Origin: CAYONP01 sp964405335
GTDB lineage: Bacteria > Armatimonadota > UBA10988
NCBI GenBank assembly: GCA_964405335.1
Contig: CAYONP010000058.1
Span: 1 to 36,411, forward strand
DNA length: 36,411 nt
Direction of reading: 5' to 3'
Below, one piece after another: positions 15,030-22,620 of this stretch. The translations under genes and the position numbers were made by a program. Under the pieces are notes generated by a model. It was not told where the DNA came from. It did no database searches and saw nothing but the letters and a program-made list of their open reading frames with translations. Numbering within the stretch: the stretch's first letter is position 1; each line of letters begins with the position of its first letter.

Positions 15030-15058
15030 AGCCTAGCACCTCGTTGCACGCGGTTCAA
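15030..15058 (-). promoter_or_regulatory. Promoter of prepilin gene C
   Basis: On the minus strand, -35 TTGAAC (15058-15053), 17-bp spacer, -10 TAGGCT (15035-15030). The -10 end is 69 nt from the ATG. Confidence 0.6.
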
Positions 15059-15124
15059 GCCGATGGGGCTCGTTGCGTGTGAATAGAGTGTTAAAGACTC
15101 ACCGGCGCCCGGGGCTGTCGCCGC

Positions 15125-17692
15125 TCAGGCCACCGCCTCGGGGCTGCTCTCGGTTTCGGCCGGCTCGTCGGCCTGCGGTCCGCCGCGCGAGCTGAAAACG
15201 AGCTTCTTGTCGTCCGGCGTCGACTCGGGATGCACGTCGGCTTCGATCACCGCGCCGCGGCCGAACCGGCCCGAGAGAATCTCTTCGCTGAGCGGATCTT
15301 CGACCATGCGCTGGATGGCGCGCCGCAGCGGCCGCGCGCCGAAGCTCGGGTCGAACCCCTCGGCGGCAAGCAGGTCCATCGCCGCGGGCGTCAGCTCCAG
15401 GCTCATCTCGTGCGCGGCAATCTGCCGCTCGAGGAAGCGCAGCATCAGCTCGACGATCTGCCGGATCTCGAGGTCGGTCAACTGCCGGAAGACGATCACC
15501 TCGTCGACCCGGTTGAGGAACTCGGGCCGGAAGGCGCGGCTCAACTCGTCGAGCACGCGCGCCTTCATGCTCTTGTAGTCGCCGTCGTCGCCGCCGGTGC
15601 GCCGCGTGGTCGACTCCCGGAAGCCGACCGAGGTGGTGCTCTGAATCTCCCGCGCGCCAACGTTGCTGGTCATGATCACGATGGTATTGCGGAAGTCGAC
15701 CGTGCGGCCCTGCGCGTCGGTCAACCGGCCGTCCTCCATGACTTGGAGCAGGATGTTGAACACATCCGGGTGCGCCTTCTCGATCTCGTCGAACAGCACC
15801 ACGCTGTACGGGCGGCGGCGCACCGCGTCGGTCAACTGCCCACCCTCGTCGTAGCCGACGTAGCCAGGCGGCGAGCCGATCAGCCGCGAGACCGCGAAGC
15901 GCTCCATGTACTCGGACATGTCGATCCGGATGAGCGCGTCCTCGGTGTCGAACAGGAACTCGGCCAGTGCCCGGGCCAGCTCGGTCTTGCCCACGCCGGT
16001 CGGGCCAAGGAAGATGAAGCTGGCCGTCGGCCGGCGCGGGTCCTTGATCCCCGCGCGCGCCCGGCGGACCGCCTTCGAGACGCCGATGATGGCCTCTTCC
16101 TGGCCGATCACCCGCTCGTGCAGCGCCTCTTCCATGCGCAGCAGGCGGGTCGTCTCTTCCTCGGTCAGGTCGGTCACCGGCACGCCGGTCCAGATGCTGA
16201 CGATCCGCGCCACGTCCTCGTCGGTGACGTGGTTCTTCTCTTTCTCACGCCGCTCGCGCCACTCACCCAGCCGCGCGTCGATGGCCTCTTTGAGCTTGCG
16301 CTCCTCGTCGCGCCAGCGCGCCGCCTCCTCGAACTGCTGGTTCCAGACCGCCTCTTCCTTCTTGCGCTGGACCTCTTCCTTCTGCGCCTTGAGCTCCTTC
16401 ACCTCGGGCGGCGTCATCGACGACTGGAGCCGCACCCGGCTGCCCGCCTCGTCGACCACGTCGATCGCCTTGTCGGGCAGGCAGCGGTCGCTGATGTAGC
16501 GCGCCGAGAGATGCACCGCGGCCTGCACCGCCGCGTCGTCGATCACCACGCCGTGGTGCTGCTCATACCGCTCGCGCAGGCCGTAGAGGATGTCGATCGC
16601 CTCTTCGGGCGTCGGCTCGCGGACCATCACGCTTTGGAACCGCCGCTCCAGCGCGCCGTGCCGCTCGATGTACTTCTTGAACTCGTCCAGCGTGGTCGCG
16701 CCGATGCACTGCAACTCGCCCCGCGCCAGGGCCGGCTTGAGGATGTTGCTGGCATCCATCGCCCCCTCGGCGCCGCCCGCGCCGATCAGTGTGTGCAGCT
16801 CGTCGATAAACAGCACCACCTGACCACGTGCCTTGCGGATCTCGTCCATGATCCGCTTCATCCGCTCCTCGAACTCGCCGCGGTACTTGGTGCCGGCGAC
16901 AATCGCCGCCAGGTCGAGGGCGATGATCCGCTTGTCGAGCAGCGGCTCGGGCACCTCGCCGGTGATGATCATCTGCGCCAGGCCCTCGGCAATCGCCGTC
17001 TTGCCGACGCCGGGCTCGCCGATCAGGCAAGGGTTGTTCTTCGTCCGCCGGCTGAGGATCTGGATCACCCGCTCAATCTCGTTGGCCCGCCCGACCACCG
17101 GGTCGAGCTCGCTGGCGCGGGCCATGTCGGTCAGGTCGCGCCCAAACTCGTCGAGGCACGGCGTGCCGCTCTTCCGCTTGCTCGCCGGCGGCTGCGACTG
17201 CGGCTCGCCCCGCTGGCCCGAGTCGTCGTCGTGCGGCTCGCCGGTCATGTCTTCGATCTTGCGCTTGATCTCGTCGACCTCGATGTTGAACGTGCGCAGC
17301 ACCCGCGCGGCGATATCGTCGCGGTCGAGCAGCAGGCCGAGCAGCAGATGCTCGGTGCCGACATAGCTCTGGCCCATCTGCCGCGCTTCGTTGTAGGCGG
17401 CGGTGAGCACGCGCTTGGCCTGGTCGCTGAACTGCTTGTCCTGGCTCTTCTCACGACTGCCGGCAAAGCGCGGCGCGGGCGAGGGCGGCGGGGCATACTT
17501 GCGGATCTCGTCGCGCACCCGGCGCGGCGTGACGGCGAACTTCTCGAGAATCTCGAGCGCCTTGCTGTCGCTCTCCTTGGTCATCCCGAGCAGCAGGTGG
17601 TGCGTCTGCACCTCGGCCGCGCCCTCGGCGTCGGCCTCCTCCTGCGCTGCGATGACAACCTTGCGAGCCTGCTCGGTAAAACGATGCCACAT
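15125..17692 (-). CDS. clpC: ClpC-type AAA+ unfoldase
   Basis: An 855-residue protein from the ATG at 17692 (GGAGG ten bases upstream); a GTG three codons earlier is less likely. Order: two Clp_N repeats (about 1-145); AAA1 with Walker A GEPGVGKT (about 225-232) and Walker B 'VVLFIDE'; a UVR-containing middle region ('QQFEEAARWRDEERKLKEA', about 450-470); AAA2 with GPTGVGKT (about 563-570) and 'VVLFDEIEKAH'; and a Clp D2-small domain. The UVR motif and short middle domain mark it as ClpC rather than ClpB. The 'SVGF' loop (about 688-691) is where ClpC docks ClpP, so it should feed substrates to ClpP. No clpP, ctsR, mcsA or mcsB lies next to it. Confidence 0.94.
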   Translation of the reverse strand: MWHRFTEQARKVVIAAQEEADAEGAAEVQTHHLLLGMTKESDSKALEILEKFAVTPRRVRDEIRKYAPPPSPAPRFAGSREKSQDKQFSDQAKRVLTAAYNEARQMGQSYVGTEHLLLGLLLDRDDIAARVLRTFNIEVDEIKRKIEDMTGEPHDDDSGQRGEPQSQPPASKRKSGTPCLDEFGRDLTDMARASELDPVVGRANEIERVIQILSRRTKNNPCLIGEPGVGKTAIAEGLAQMIITGEVPEPLLDKRIIALDLAAIVAGTKYRGEFEERMKRIMDEIRKARGQVVLFIDELHTLIGAGGAEGAMDASNILKPALARGELQCIGATTLDEFKKYIERHGALERRFQSVMVREPTPEEAIDILYGLRERYEQHHGVVIDDAAVQAAVHLSARYISDRCLPDKAIDVVDEAGSRVRLQSSMTPPEVKELKAQKEEVQRKKEEAVWNQQFEEAARWRDEERKLKEAIDARLGEWRERREKEKNHVTDEDVARIVSIWTGVPVTDLTEEETTRLLRMEEALHERVIGQEEAIIGVSKAVRRARAGIKDPRRPTASFIFLGPTGVGKTELARALAEFLFDTEDALIRIDMSEYMERFAVSRLIGSPPGYVGYDEGGQLTDAVRRRPYSVVLFDEIEKAHPDVFNILLQVMEDGRLTDAQGRTVDFRNTIVIMTSNVGAREIQSTTSVGFRESTTRRTGGDDGDYKSMKARVLDELSRAFRPEFLNRVDEVIVFRQLTDLEIRQIVELMLRFLERQIAAHEMSLELTPAAMDLLAAEGFDPSFGARPLRRAIQRMVEDPLSEEILSGRFGRGAVIEADVHPESTPDDKKLVFSSRGGPQADEPAETESSPEAVA

Positions 17693-17831
17693 CAGCGTCA
17701 CGCCTCCGGGACCGCCCGACCAAAGGTCGCCGAGCGGCGCCGCCTAGTTCCTATTCGTCCGCGTCTGGTGCCGCGACAGGCCGGCGAAGCCTGCCCCGCT
17801 GATCTTGTTATGCCCCGCCCCCAGCGCGCCG

Positions 17832-18728
17832 TCAACCAGCGGCGTCGGCCGCCTCGCCGTAGATCGGCGTGCCCGAACTCGCCGTCAACTCGCGGAACGA
17901 TGCGATTAACTCCCGCGTCAGCCGTCCGGGTTTCCCATCGCCGATGGACCGGCCATCGAGCTCGACCACCGGGATCACCTCCGCCGCCGTGCCGGTCAGG
18001 AAACACTCGTCGGCGTTGTGCACAAACTGCACCGTGAACGGCTCCTGCCGCACCGGCAGACCGCGCTGCGCGGCCAGCTCGAGCACCACCTGCCGGGTGA
18101 TGCCGACCAGCAGGCCCGAGCCGATCGGCGGCGTGTAGAGCGCGCCGTCGCGGTAGACGAAGATGTTGTCGCCGGTCGCCTCGGCGACCATGCCCTGCTG
18201 GTTGAGCATCAAGCCCTCGTCGGCGCCCGAGCGGTTGACCTCGATCCGAGCGAGGATGTTGTTCAAGTAGTTGAGGCTCTTCACCGCCGGATCGAGCGCC
18301 GTCGGGTCGTTCCGCCGCACGGCGCAGGTGATCACGCGCAGGCCGTCGGTGTAGCACCGCTCGGGGTAGAGGGCGATGGCGTCGGCGATGACGAAATACG
18401 AGGCGTGCGGGCACTTGCGCGGGTCGAGCCCGAGGTCGCCCACGCCGCGGGTGACCACCGCGCGGATGTAGCCGTCGTCGATCCGGTTGCGCCGGCACGT
18501 CTCGCAGATGACCGCGGCGAACTGATCGGACGTCAGCGGGATGTCGAGCAGAATGGTGCGGGCGCCCTCGTACAGCCGGCGGAGGTGCTCGTCGAGGCGG
18601 AAGACCCGCCCGCGGTAAACGCGGATGCCCTCGAACACGCCGTCGCCATAGAGCAGGCCGTGGTCAAAGACCGAGATCTTGGCCTGGTCCTCAGGCAGAT
18701 AGGCACCGTCGACGCAGATGGTCCGCAT
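17832..18728 (-). CDS. ilvE: Branched-chain amino acid aminotransferase (class IV)
   Basis: A 298-residue fold-type IV PLP enzyme, matching the compact IlvE/Dat subgroup. It transfers amino groups between Leu/Ile/Val and 2-oxoglutarate in the cytoplasm. 'FDHGLLYGDGVFEGIR' (21-36) is the N-terminal signature, Lys150 in 'AVKSLNYLNN' holds PLP, and 'VAEATGDNIFVY' (181-192) carries the conserved Glu183. 'FLTGTAAEVIPV' is the phosphate-binding region. The ATG at 18728 follows GGGAG at six bases and lies 32 nt below a strong -10, so the open frame that continues upstream for 146 codons is not used. D-amino acid transaminase or 4-amino-4-deoxychorismate lyase are the alternatives, but the 'RGVGDLGLDPRKC' segment favours IlvE. 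Confidence 0.9.
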   Translation of the reverse strand: MRTICVDGAYLPEDQAKISVFDHGLLYGDGVFEGIRVYRGRVFRLDEHLRRLYEGARTILLDIPLTSDQFAAVICETCRRNRIDDGYIRAVVTRGVGDLGLDPRKCPHASYFVIADAIALYPERCYTDGLRVITCAVRRNDPTALDPAVKSLNYLNNILARIEVNRSGADEGLMLNQQGMVAEATGDNIFVYRDGALYTPPIGSGLLVGITRQVVLELAAQRGLPVRQEPFTVQFVHNADECFLTGTAAEVIPVVELDGRSIGDGKPGRLTRELIASFRELTASSGTPIYGEAADAAG

Positions 18729-18759
18729 GAGCCACTCCCAGTGCAAGCCGCGTGCCGGC

Positions 18760-18788
18760 AGTCTAGCGCCGGCGGGTCGGAGGGTCAA
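18760..18788 (-). promoter_or_regulatory. Promoter of ilvE
   Basis: Minus strand: -35 TTGACC (18788-18783), 17-bp spacer, -10 TAGACT (18765-18760). Among the best matches in the window. Confidence 0.7.
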
Positions 18789-18826
18789 CCGCGGCGGGGA
18801 GTCGCCCGGCTGAGTGACCGGCACGG

Positions 18827-18855
18827 TTGATCGTCGCCCTCCGGCGGGGTAGAAT
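18827..18855 (+). promoter_or_regulatory. Promoter of the antitoxin-like gene
   Basis: -35 TTGATC (18827-18832), 17-bp spacer, -10 TAGAAT (18850-18855), 17 nt before the ATG. Back-to-back with the ilvE promoter. Confidence 0.65.
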
Positions 18856-18872
18856 GCGTTGAAGAGGGTGCC

Positions 18873-19328
18873 ATGGCACACCAGACGGTCGAGCCCGATG
18901 AGGCGTTGCGCGAGGCGGCGGCCGGTCGCCGCGCTGTGATACGCCATGGTCGCAGGAAGCTCGCCGTTGTGCCGGTCGCCGACCTGACCCGGCTCGAGGC
19001 GCTGGAGTCGGACGAAGACCGGCGCCTGGCCAAGGTCGGGCGCGCGGCATGGCGTGAGTTCCATGCCTCGGGCGAGGAGCCGGTGCCGCTGGCACAGGTG
19101 AAGCAGGAACTCGGCCTTGGCGACCCCGCCTCCCTTGGAGGTGACCCTCGCTCCCTCCGCACGCAAGCAACTGGCGGCGCTGCCCCAGTCGACTCAGGAG
19201 CGGATCGTTGTACGGCTGGAGGGCCTCGCGAACGACCCGCGGCGGCGGGGCGTGCTCAAGTTCGCCGACGGCGACCAGGAACCGCTCTACCGCCTGCGCG
19301 TGGCCGGCGATCACCGCGCGGTGTTTGA
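18873..19328 (+). CDS. Antitoxin-like protein (Phd/YefM-type) with run-on C terminus
   Basis: Residues 1-82 look like the short antitoxins paired with RelE toxins: 'EALREAAAGRRAVIRHG' followed by 'RKLAVVPVADLTRLEALESDEDR' matches the Phd/YefM DNA-binding fold pattern, and 'LAQVKQELGL' is the usual C-terminal end. Here no stop follows at codon 83, and the frame runs on for 69 more Arg/Pro/Gly-rich codons through the toxin region. That extension looks like a wrong-frame translation, so a frameshift or lost stop is likely. AGAGGG precedes the ATG and a good promoter lies 17 nt upstream. Normally it would bind and neutralise the toxin and repress its own promoter. Confidence 0.6.
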   Translation: MAHQTVEPDEALREAAAGRRAVIRHGRRKLAVVPVADLTRLEALESDEDRRLAKVGRAAWREFHASGEEPVPLAQVKQELGLGDPASLGGDPRSLRTQATGGAAPVDSGADRCTAGGPRERPAAAGRAQVRRRRPGTALPPARGRRSPRGV

Positions 19329-19374
19329 GATCGACGACGACCAGCGTGGGAGGCACCGGCGTGAGAAAACCGGC
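19141..19374 (+). pseudogene. RelE/ParE-type toxin remnant
   Basis: From the GTG at 19141 the frame reads 'VTLAPSARKQLAALP', then 'GVLKFADGDQEPLYRLRVAG' and 'DHRAVFEID', the standard helix-helix-sheet pattern of RelE-family mRNA interferases. After 'DDDQR' the expected last beta strand (a run of Val/Leu before 'VGHRRE') is missing and the text jumps to 'GRHRREKTG'. No stop follows in this frame until 20058, where the frame is a shadow of the opposite-strand genes. An internal deletion and a lost stop indicate decay. A TTG at 19117 is an alternative start. It overlaps the antitoxin frame, as expected of a toxin/antitoxin operon. Confidence 0.6.
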
Positions 19375-19389
19375 TTGAACGCAGCCAAG

Positions 19390-19995
19390 CTATGGTTGGA
19401 TTCCGAGACCATCCACGAACACCGCTTCGGCGATATCGTAGATGTGGCCAAACGTGAACCGTCGTGGGAGGTTGGCTGCCCAAGCCCGGCCATGGGCGAG
19501 CCAGTGCCGGTACCCAAGGGCTCCCCGGTACCCCGAGATGGCCGACCTGCAGTCCTGGTCACCAGCCTTGTAGTACAGATCGAGGATGTCGTCCAAGCGT
19601 TCTCGATCGACGCAGTCGCCCAGCCAGCCGCGGAGCTTCCGCGCGATCTGCGCGCTGCACCTGCCGTGGACCTGGTAGAGCACCAGCAAGACCTTGGTCC
19701 CCAGTCCGGGAGTTGGCTTGGTGCGCTGGCTGTACGTCTGGCGGACTGCCGCCTCGACGGCTGCCAGGATCGCCAGCGACGCGAGGTGGTCCAACTCCCG
19801 CTGCCTCAGGCCCAGTTCCACGGTGAGCTCGTCGCGACTTCGGCCGACCAACTCGGGCGGCGGGCCCGCTCCGGCACTCAGGTAGTAATGCCGCAGCGCA
19901 GCCGTCATCACCTTGTGGTGATCGGCGATCTCGGTAGGTCTCTGTGGCTGGGGGGCAAAGGTCGCGGCGGGTGGGTTGGCCATGGCCGCACTCAT
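19390..19995 (-). CDS. HEPN-like protein, second gene of a two-gene module
   Basis: A 201-residue, mostly helical protein. Near the C terminus 'GYRGALGYRHWLAHGRAW' contains RX4H (Arg163 to His168), the catalytic signature of HEPN ribonucleases; the wording 'YRHWLAHGR' is characteristic of a HEPN subgroup met in toxin-antitoxin and defence loci. The N-terminal ~25 residues are Pro/Ala-rich. The ATG at 19995 overlaps the stop of the upstream gene by four bases (ATGA); a second ATG at 19983 is possible. It converges on the RelE remnant 15 nt away. The toxin role is inferred from the motif and gene arrangement and is not proven by sequence. Confidence 0.65.
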   Translation of the reverse strand: MSAAMANPPAATFAPQPQRPTEIADHHKVMTAALRHYYLSAGAGPPPELVGRSRDELTVELGLRQRELDHLASLAILAAVEAAVRQTYSQRTKPTPGLGTKVLLVLYQVHGRCSAQIARKLRGWLGDCVDRERLDDILDLYYKAGDQDCRSAISGYRGALGYRHWLAHGRAWAANLPRRFTFGHIYDIAEAVFVDGLGIQP

Positions 19996-20546
19996 TCGCC
20001 GGGCGGCTGGATCCGGGCGCCCATGACGTACATGAGGGCATCGAGGAACAGCTCCTGATCCAAGTCCAAGTACTTCACGGCTGGCGGATCCGTGGCGAGC
20101 TTGAACACCGGAGCAGCTGCGGGGCTGGGCTCTTGGACCGGTCGGGCTTCGGCTACCTTATCGCTGGCCCGGTCGTTGCGCACCCGCGGACCACCGCTGC
20201 CAGCCGACACCAGGAGTAAGCGCAAGCTCCCGGCGGGACCGGCCAGATCAACCCGGCCATACGCGCCGAGGATGTTCGCGCCGATCGGATCGAGGATCAC
20301 ATCGATGCCCTGACAGCCGATCTTCAACGCGTCGATTCTGTAACGCCCAAGACTGTCCTCAACCAGTTCACGTGGCTCTCGCTCGCAGACCACGGCCAGG
20401 GCCTGGATGTACTCGTCGAGCCAGCCCTCTACCTGGGCATAGAGTCCGTCGACGGCCTGAAGCCACTGCTCCTTGCGCGCCTCCCAATCGCTGCTCACGG
20501 GCTGTGTCCGCGAAAGTAGGAACTGGTCGAATGCGCTCTTGCTCAT
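19992..20546 (-). CDS. Conserved hypothetical partner of the HEPN-like protein
   Basis: A 184-residue protein. The N-terminal half begins with a Trp-rich helical region ('DWEARKEQWLQAVDGLYAQV', 20-39), then a beta-rich segment with 'SLGRYRIDALKIGCQGIDVI' and 'PIGANILGAYGRVDLAG' (87-103). Residues 115-150 are a Pro/Ala/Glu linker. The C terminus 'VKYLDLDQELFLDALMYVMG' looks like an interaction helix. I know this pattern only as an unnamed conserved family and assign no function. The ATG at 20546 has GGGAGGG eight bases upstream; an upstream in-frame codon at 20591 lies in the promoter region. It is translationally coupled to the HEPN-like gene, so the pair may act as antitoxin and toxin. Confidence 0.65.
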   Translation of the reverse strand: MSKSAFDQFLLSRTQPVSSDWEARKEQWLQAVDGLYAQVEGWLDEYIQALAVVCEREPRELVEDSLGRYRIDALKIGCQGIDVILDPIGANILGAYGRVDLAGPAGSLRLLLVSAGSGGPRVRNDRASDKVAEARPVQEPSPAAAPVFKLATDPPAVKYLDLDQELFLDALMYVMGARIQPPGE

Positions 20547-20593
20547 CGGTCCGCCCTCCCAACTCCTCGGCAGGCGGCTGCTCAACCTCATCG

Positions 20594-20622
20594 ATTGTAG
20601 CGCCTAGGGCTGCGCGGGGCAA
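20594..20622 (-). promoter_or_regulatory. Promoter of the HEPN-like two-gene operon
   Basis: Minus strand: -35 TTGCCC (20622-20617), 17-bp spacer, -10 TACAAT (20599-20594). It is divergent from the tRNA promoter 22 bp away. Confidence 0.65.
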
Positions 20623-20644
20623 TGAACGATGCCGCGTCCGAACC

Positions 20645-20673
20645 TTGACGCCCACCGCCGTGCGTGCTAGCCT
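20645..20673 (+). promoter_or_regulatory. Promoter of the tRNA cluster
   Basis: -35 TTGACG (20645-20650), 17-bp spacer, -10 TAGCCT (20668-20673), 22 nt before the tRNA-Glu gene. Probably transcribes all three tRNAs. Confidence 0.75.
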
Positions 20674-20695
20674 GTTGGCTTGTTCGCGCGGATGC

Positions 20696-20767
20696 GGCCC
20701 CATAGTCCAGTGGTTAGGACGCGGGCCTTTCAAGCCTGAGGCACGGGTTCAATTCCCGTTGGGGCTA
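20696..20767 (+). tRNA. tRNA-Glu (anticodon TTC)
   Basis: A 72-nt cloverleaf. Acceptor GGCCCCA pairs with TGGGGCT, with discriminator A. The anticodon arm CGGGC-CTTTCAA-GCCTG gives anticodon TTC. The T arm contains GGTTCAATTCC. CCA is not encoded. First of three tRNAs spaced 2 and 8 nt apart. Confidence 0.96.
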
Positions 20768-20769
20768 TC

Positions 20770-20842
20770 GGGCGGGTAGCTCAGTCGGTAGAGCCTCCGG
20801 CTTACATCCGGAAGGTCACAGGTTCGAGCCCTGTTCCGCCCA
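20770..20842 (+). tRNA. tRNA-Val (anticodon TAC)
   Basis: A 73-nt cloverleaf. Acceptor GGGCGGG pairs with TCCGCCC (one G-T). The anticodon arm TCCGG-CTTACAT-CCGGA gives TAC. T-arm GGTTCGAGCC. No encoded CCA beyond the discriminator region. Confidence 0.96.
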
Positions 20843-20850
20843 GCTTACCC

Positions 20851-20923
20851 GGTGGGGTAGCTCAGTTGGTAGAGCACCGGACTGAAAATCCGGGTGTCGA
20901 GAGTTCGAATCTCTCCCCCACCA
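20851..20923 (+). tRNA. tRNA-Phe (anticodon GAA)
   Basis: A 73-nt cloverleaf. Acceptor GGTGGGG pairs with CCCCACC, discriminator A. The anticodon arm CCGGA-CTGAAAA-TCCGG gives GAA. T-arm AGTTCGAATCT. It ends 28 nt before the stop of the convergent ankyrin gene. Confidence 0.97.
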
Positions 20924-20951
20924 TCGCCCGCCGAACGGTGGGCACCTCGCC

Positions 20952-22604
20952 CTAACCCATCGCCGCCCCGCGGCGGCGCAGCACGTTCGCCGCCTCCTCC
21001 TGCCCCGCGTGCTCGGCCCAACCCAGCGGCGTCGACCAGGGCGCGCCCGCGCCATTCGGGTCGGCACCGTGGTCGAGCAGGTACTCGGTAGTCGAGAGCT
21101 GGCCCAACCGTGCCGCCCAGCCGAGGGGCGTGGCGCGGTACTCGTCATCGACCGCCTCGAGCTCGGCGCCGTGCTCGATGAAGATCGCCATCTGCTCCAC
21201 TTCACCGCGGCCGGCGAGGTGGTGCAGCGCCGCGGCGCCGAGCCAGTCCGGCCGGCTTGGGTCCATACCGTCGGCCAGCAGCCGGCGGGTCCGCTCGGGC
21301 GTGTCGCCGGCCATCGACGGCATGGTCTCGAGCAGGTGCGGATGGACCTGCAGGAACGCCGCCACGATCTCGTCCCGCCCGCTGCGGACCGCGCCGTAGA
21401 ACTCGCGCGGGTCGGCCGTCTCGGGCCGCTCGCGGAAGCGTTCCTGGACCACCTCGACCAGGTTCTTCTCGACGCAGTACCACAGCGGCCATTCGGCGCC
21501 GTGTTCGATCAGCAGCGGGATCAGGTGCTGGTGGCCGCGGTACTCGGCGGTGAACAGCGTGTTGCCCGACGACTCGATCAACTGGTTCGGGTCGGCGCCG
21601 GCATCGAGCAGTCGGCGGACCATCTGCTCGTTGCCACTACCGACGGCCTCCTGCAACGCGCCTCCCCGTGGGGCGATACCGCGCTCGGGCAGATTCGGGT
21701 CGGCGCCGCGGTCGAGCAGCAGCGAGACCATGCGGAGGTAGCCGTTCTTGGCCGCCAGGCGGAGCGGGTAGCCCGAGTAGTAGCCGACACAGGGCGGCAG
21801 CCAGGTGGCCAGGCTCGGGTCGGCGTCGAGCAGCCGCTCGGCATGCTCAACGTCGTCGAGGAACGCGCAGGTGACCAGATCATGCTCGGCGCCGCGGGCG
21901 AGGAGCCAGCCGATCACCGCCTGGTGCGAGCCCATCGCCCGGCCGGTCTCGCGGTACCAGGTGCGGTAGTGGTAGTCGCCGAAGGCCAGCTCGGCGGGCC
22001 GGGCGCCGTCGGCGCGGCGGGCGTCGATGTCGGCGCCGCGGGCGAGCAGCGCGTCGAGCAGCGCCAGGTTGCGCGTCAGCGCCGCCCAGTGGATCGGCTG
22101 ACTCCCGCCGTCGTCGGCGGCGACGAGCAGCTCCGGCTCGGCGTCGATCCGCGCCAACAGCGCATCGACGTCGCGCCGGCGGGCCAACTCGGCCAGTTCG
22201 GCGCCTTCTGGACGGATACCCCAGCGCTCGCGCTGCTCCCGCTCGAGTCGCTCGGCAATGGCCCGGTGGCCGCGCAGGCGCGCCATACCGACGAGCGATT
22301 CGTACCACGGCCCGCCGGTCCAGATGGCGATGTCGGCGCCCTGATCGATCAGCCAGTCGACCAACCGGTCGTGGCCCTCGCGGACGGCGAAGTAGATCGG
22401 CGGGCGGTAACCCTCCTCGACCCAGAGCAGCGACGGATCGTGGGCGACGAGGGCCTGGACGGTGGCCAGGTCGCCGCGGTACGAAGCCTCGAGCATGGCC
22501 CAGACCAGATTGCCCGGGCCGTTGCACCACTCGACATAGGCGTCGGTCTTGAGGTGTTCCGGCTGCACCACGGTACCCGCTCCGCGATCAGGATGCGTCG
22601 CCAC
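20952..22604 (-). CDS. Ankyrin-repeat protein
   Basis: A 550-residue protein composed of about ten to twelve ankyrin repeats from residue ~30 to the end. Canonical units include 'RPPIYFAVREGHDRLVDWLI' plus 'DQGADI', 'RDVDALLARIDAEPELL', 'YPLRLAAKNGYLRMVSLLL' plus 'DRGADPN', and 'TPLGWAEHAGQEEAANVLRR'. No signal peptide, membrane segment or catalytic domain is seen, so it is probably a cytoplasmic protein-binding solenoid. It lies 16 nt downstream of the Eis-like acetyltransferase gene in a three-gene operon. Function cannot be deduced from ankyrin repeats alone. Confidence 0.9.
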   Translation of the reverse strand: MATHPDRGAGTVVQPEHLKTDAYVEWCNGPGNLVWAMLEASYRGDLATVQALVAHDPSLLWVEEGYRPPIYFAVREGHDRLVDWLIDQGADIAIWTGGPWYESLVGMARLRGHRAIAERLEREQRERWGIRPEGAELAELARRRDVDALLARIDAEPELLVAADDGGSQPIHWAALTRNLALLDALLARGADIDARRADGARPAELAFGDYHYRTWYRETGRAMGSHQAVIGWLLARGAEHDLVTCAFLDDVEHAERLLDADPSLATWLPPCVGYYSGYPLRLAAKNGYLRMVSLLLDRGADPNLPERGIAPRGGALQEAVGSGNEQMVRRLLDAGADPNQLIESSGNTLFTAEYRGHQHLIPLLIEHGAEWPLWYCVEKNLVEVVQERFRERPETADPREFYGAVRSGRDEIVAAFLQVHPHLLETMPSMAGDTPERTRRLLADGMDPSRPDWLGAAALHHLAGRGEVEQMAIFIEHGAELEAVDDEYRATPLGWAARLGQLSTTEYLLDHGADPNGAGAPWSTPLGWAEHAGQEEAANVLRRRGAAMG

Positions 22605-22620
22605 GCGGCGCGGCGCCGGT

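Noticed and set aside
15055..15090. Possible terminator of clpC in the GAGT/ACTC hairpin
   Set aside because: Only four base pairs and it falls within the promoter region of prepilin C.
17765..17800. CAGGCCGGCGAAGCCTG palindrome upstream of clpC as an operator
   Set aside because: The stem is only 5 bp; one copy, no match to a known operator, and short GC palindromes are frequent by chance here.
15230..18037. 935-codon open frame opposite clpC
   Set aside because: It is antisense to a clear ClpC gene, is rich in Arg/His/Leu/Val, has no domain and arises from high-GC codon bias.
19117..20058. A 313-residue protein starting with the toxin
   Set aside because: Beyond codon ~86 it is antisense to the HEPN-like operon and shows only shadow composition.
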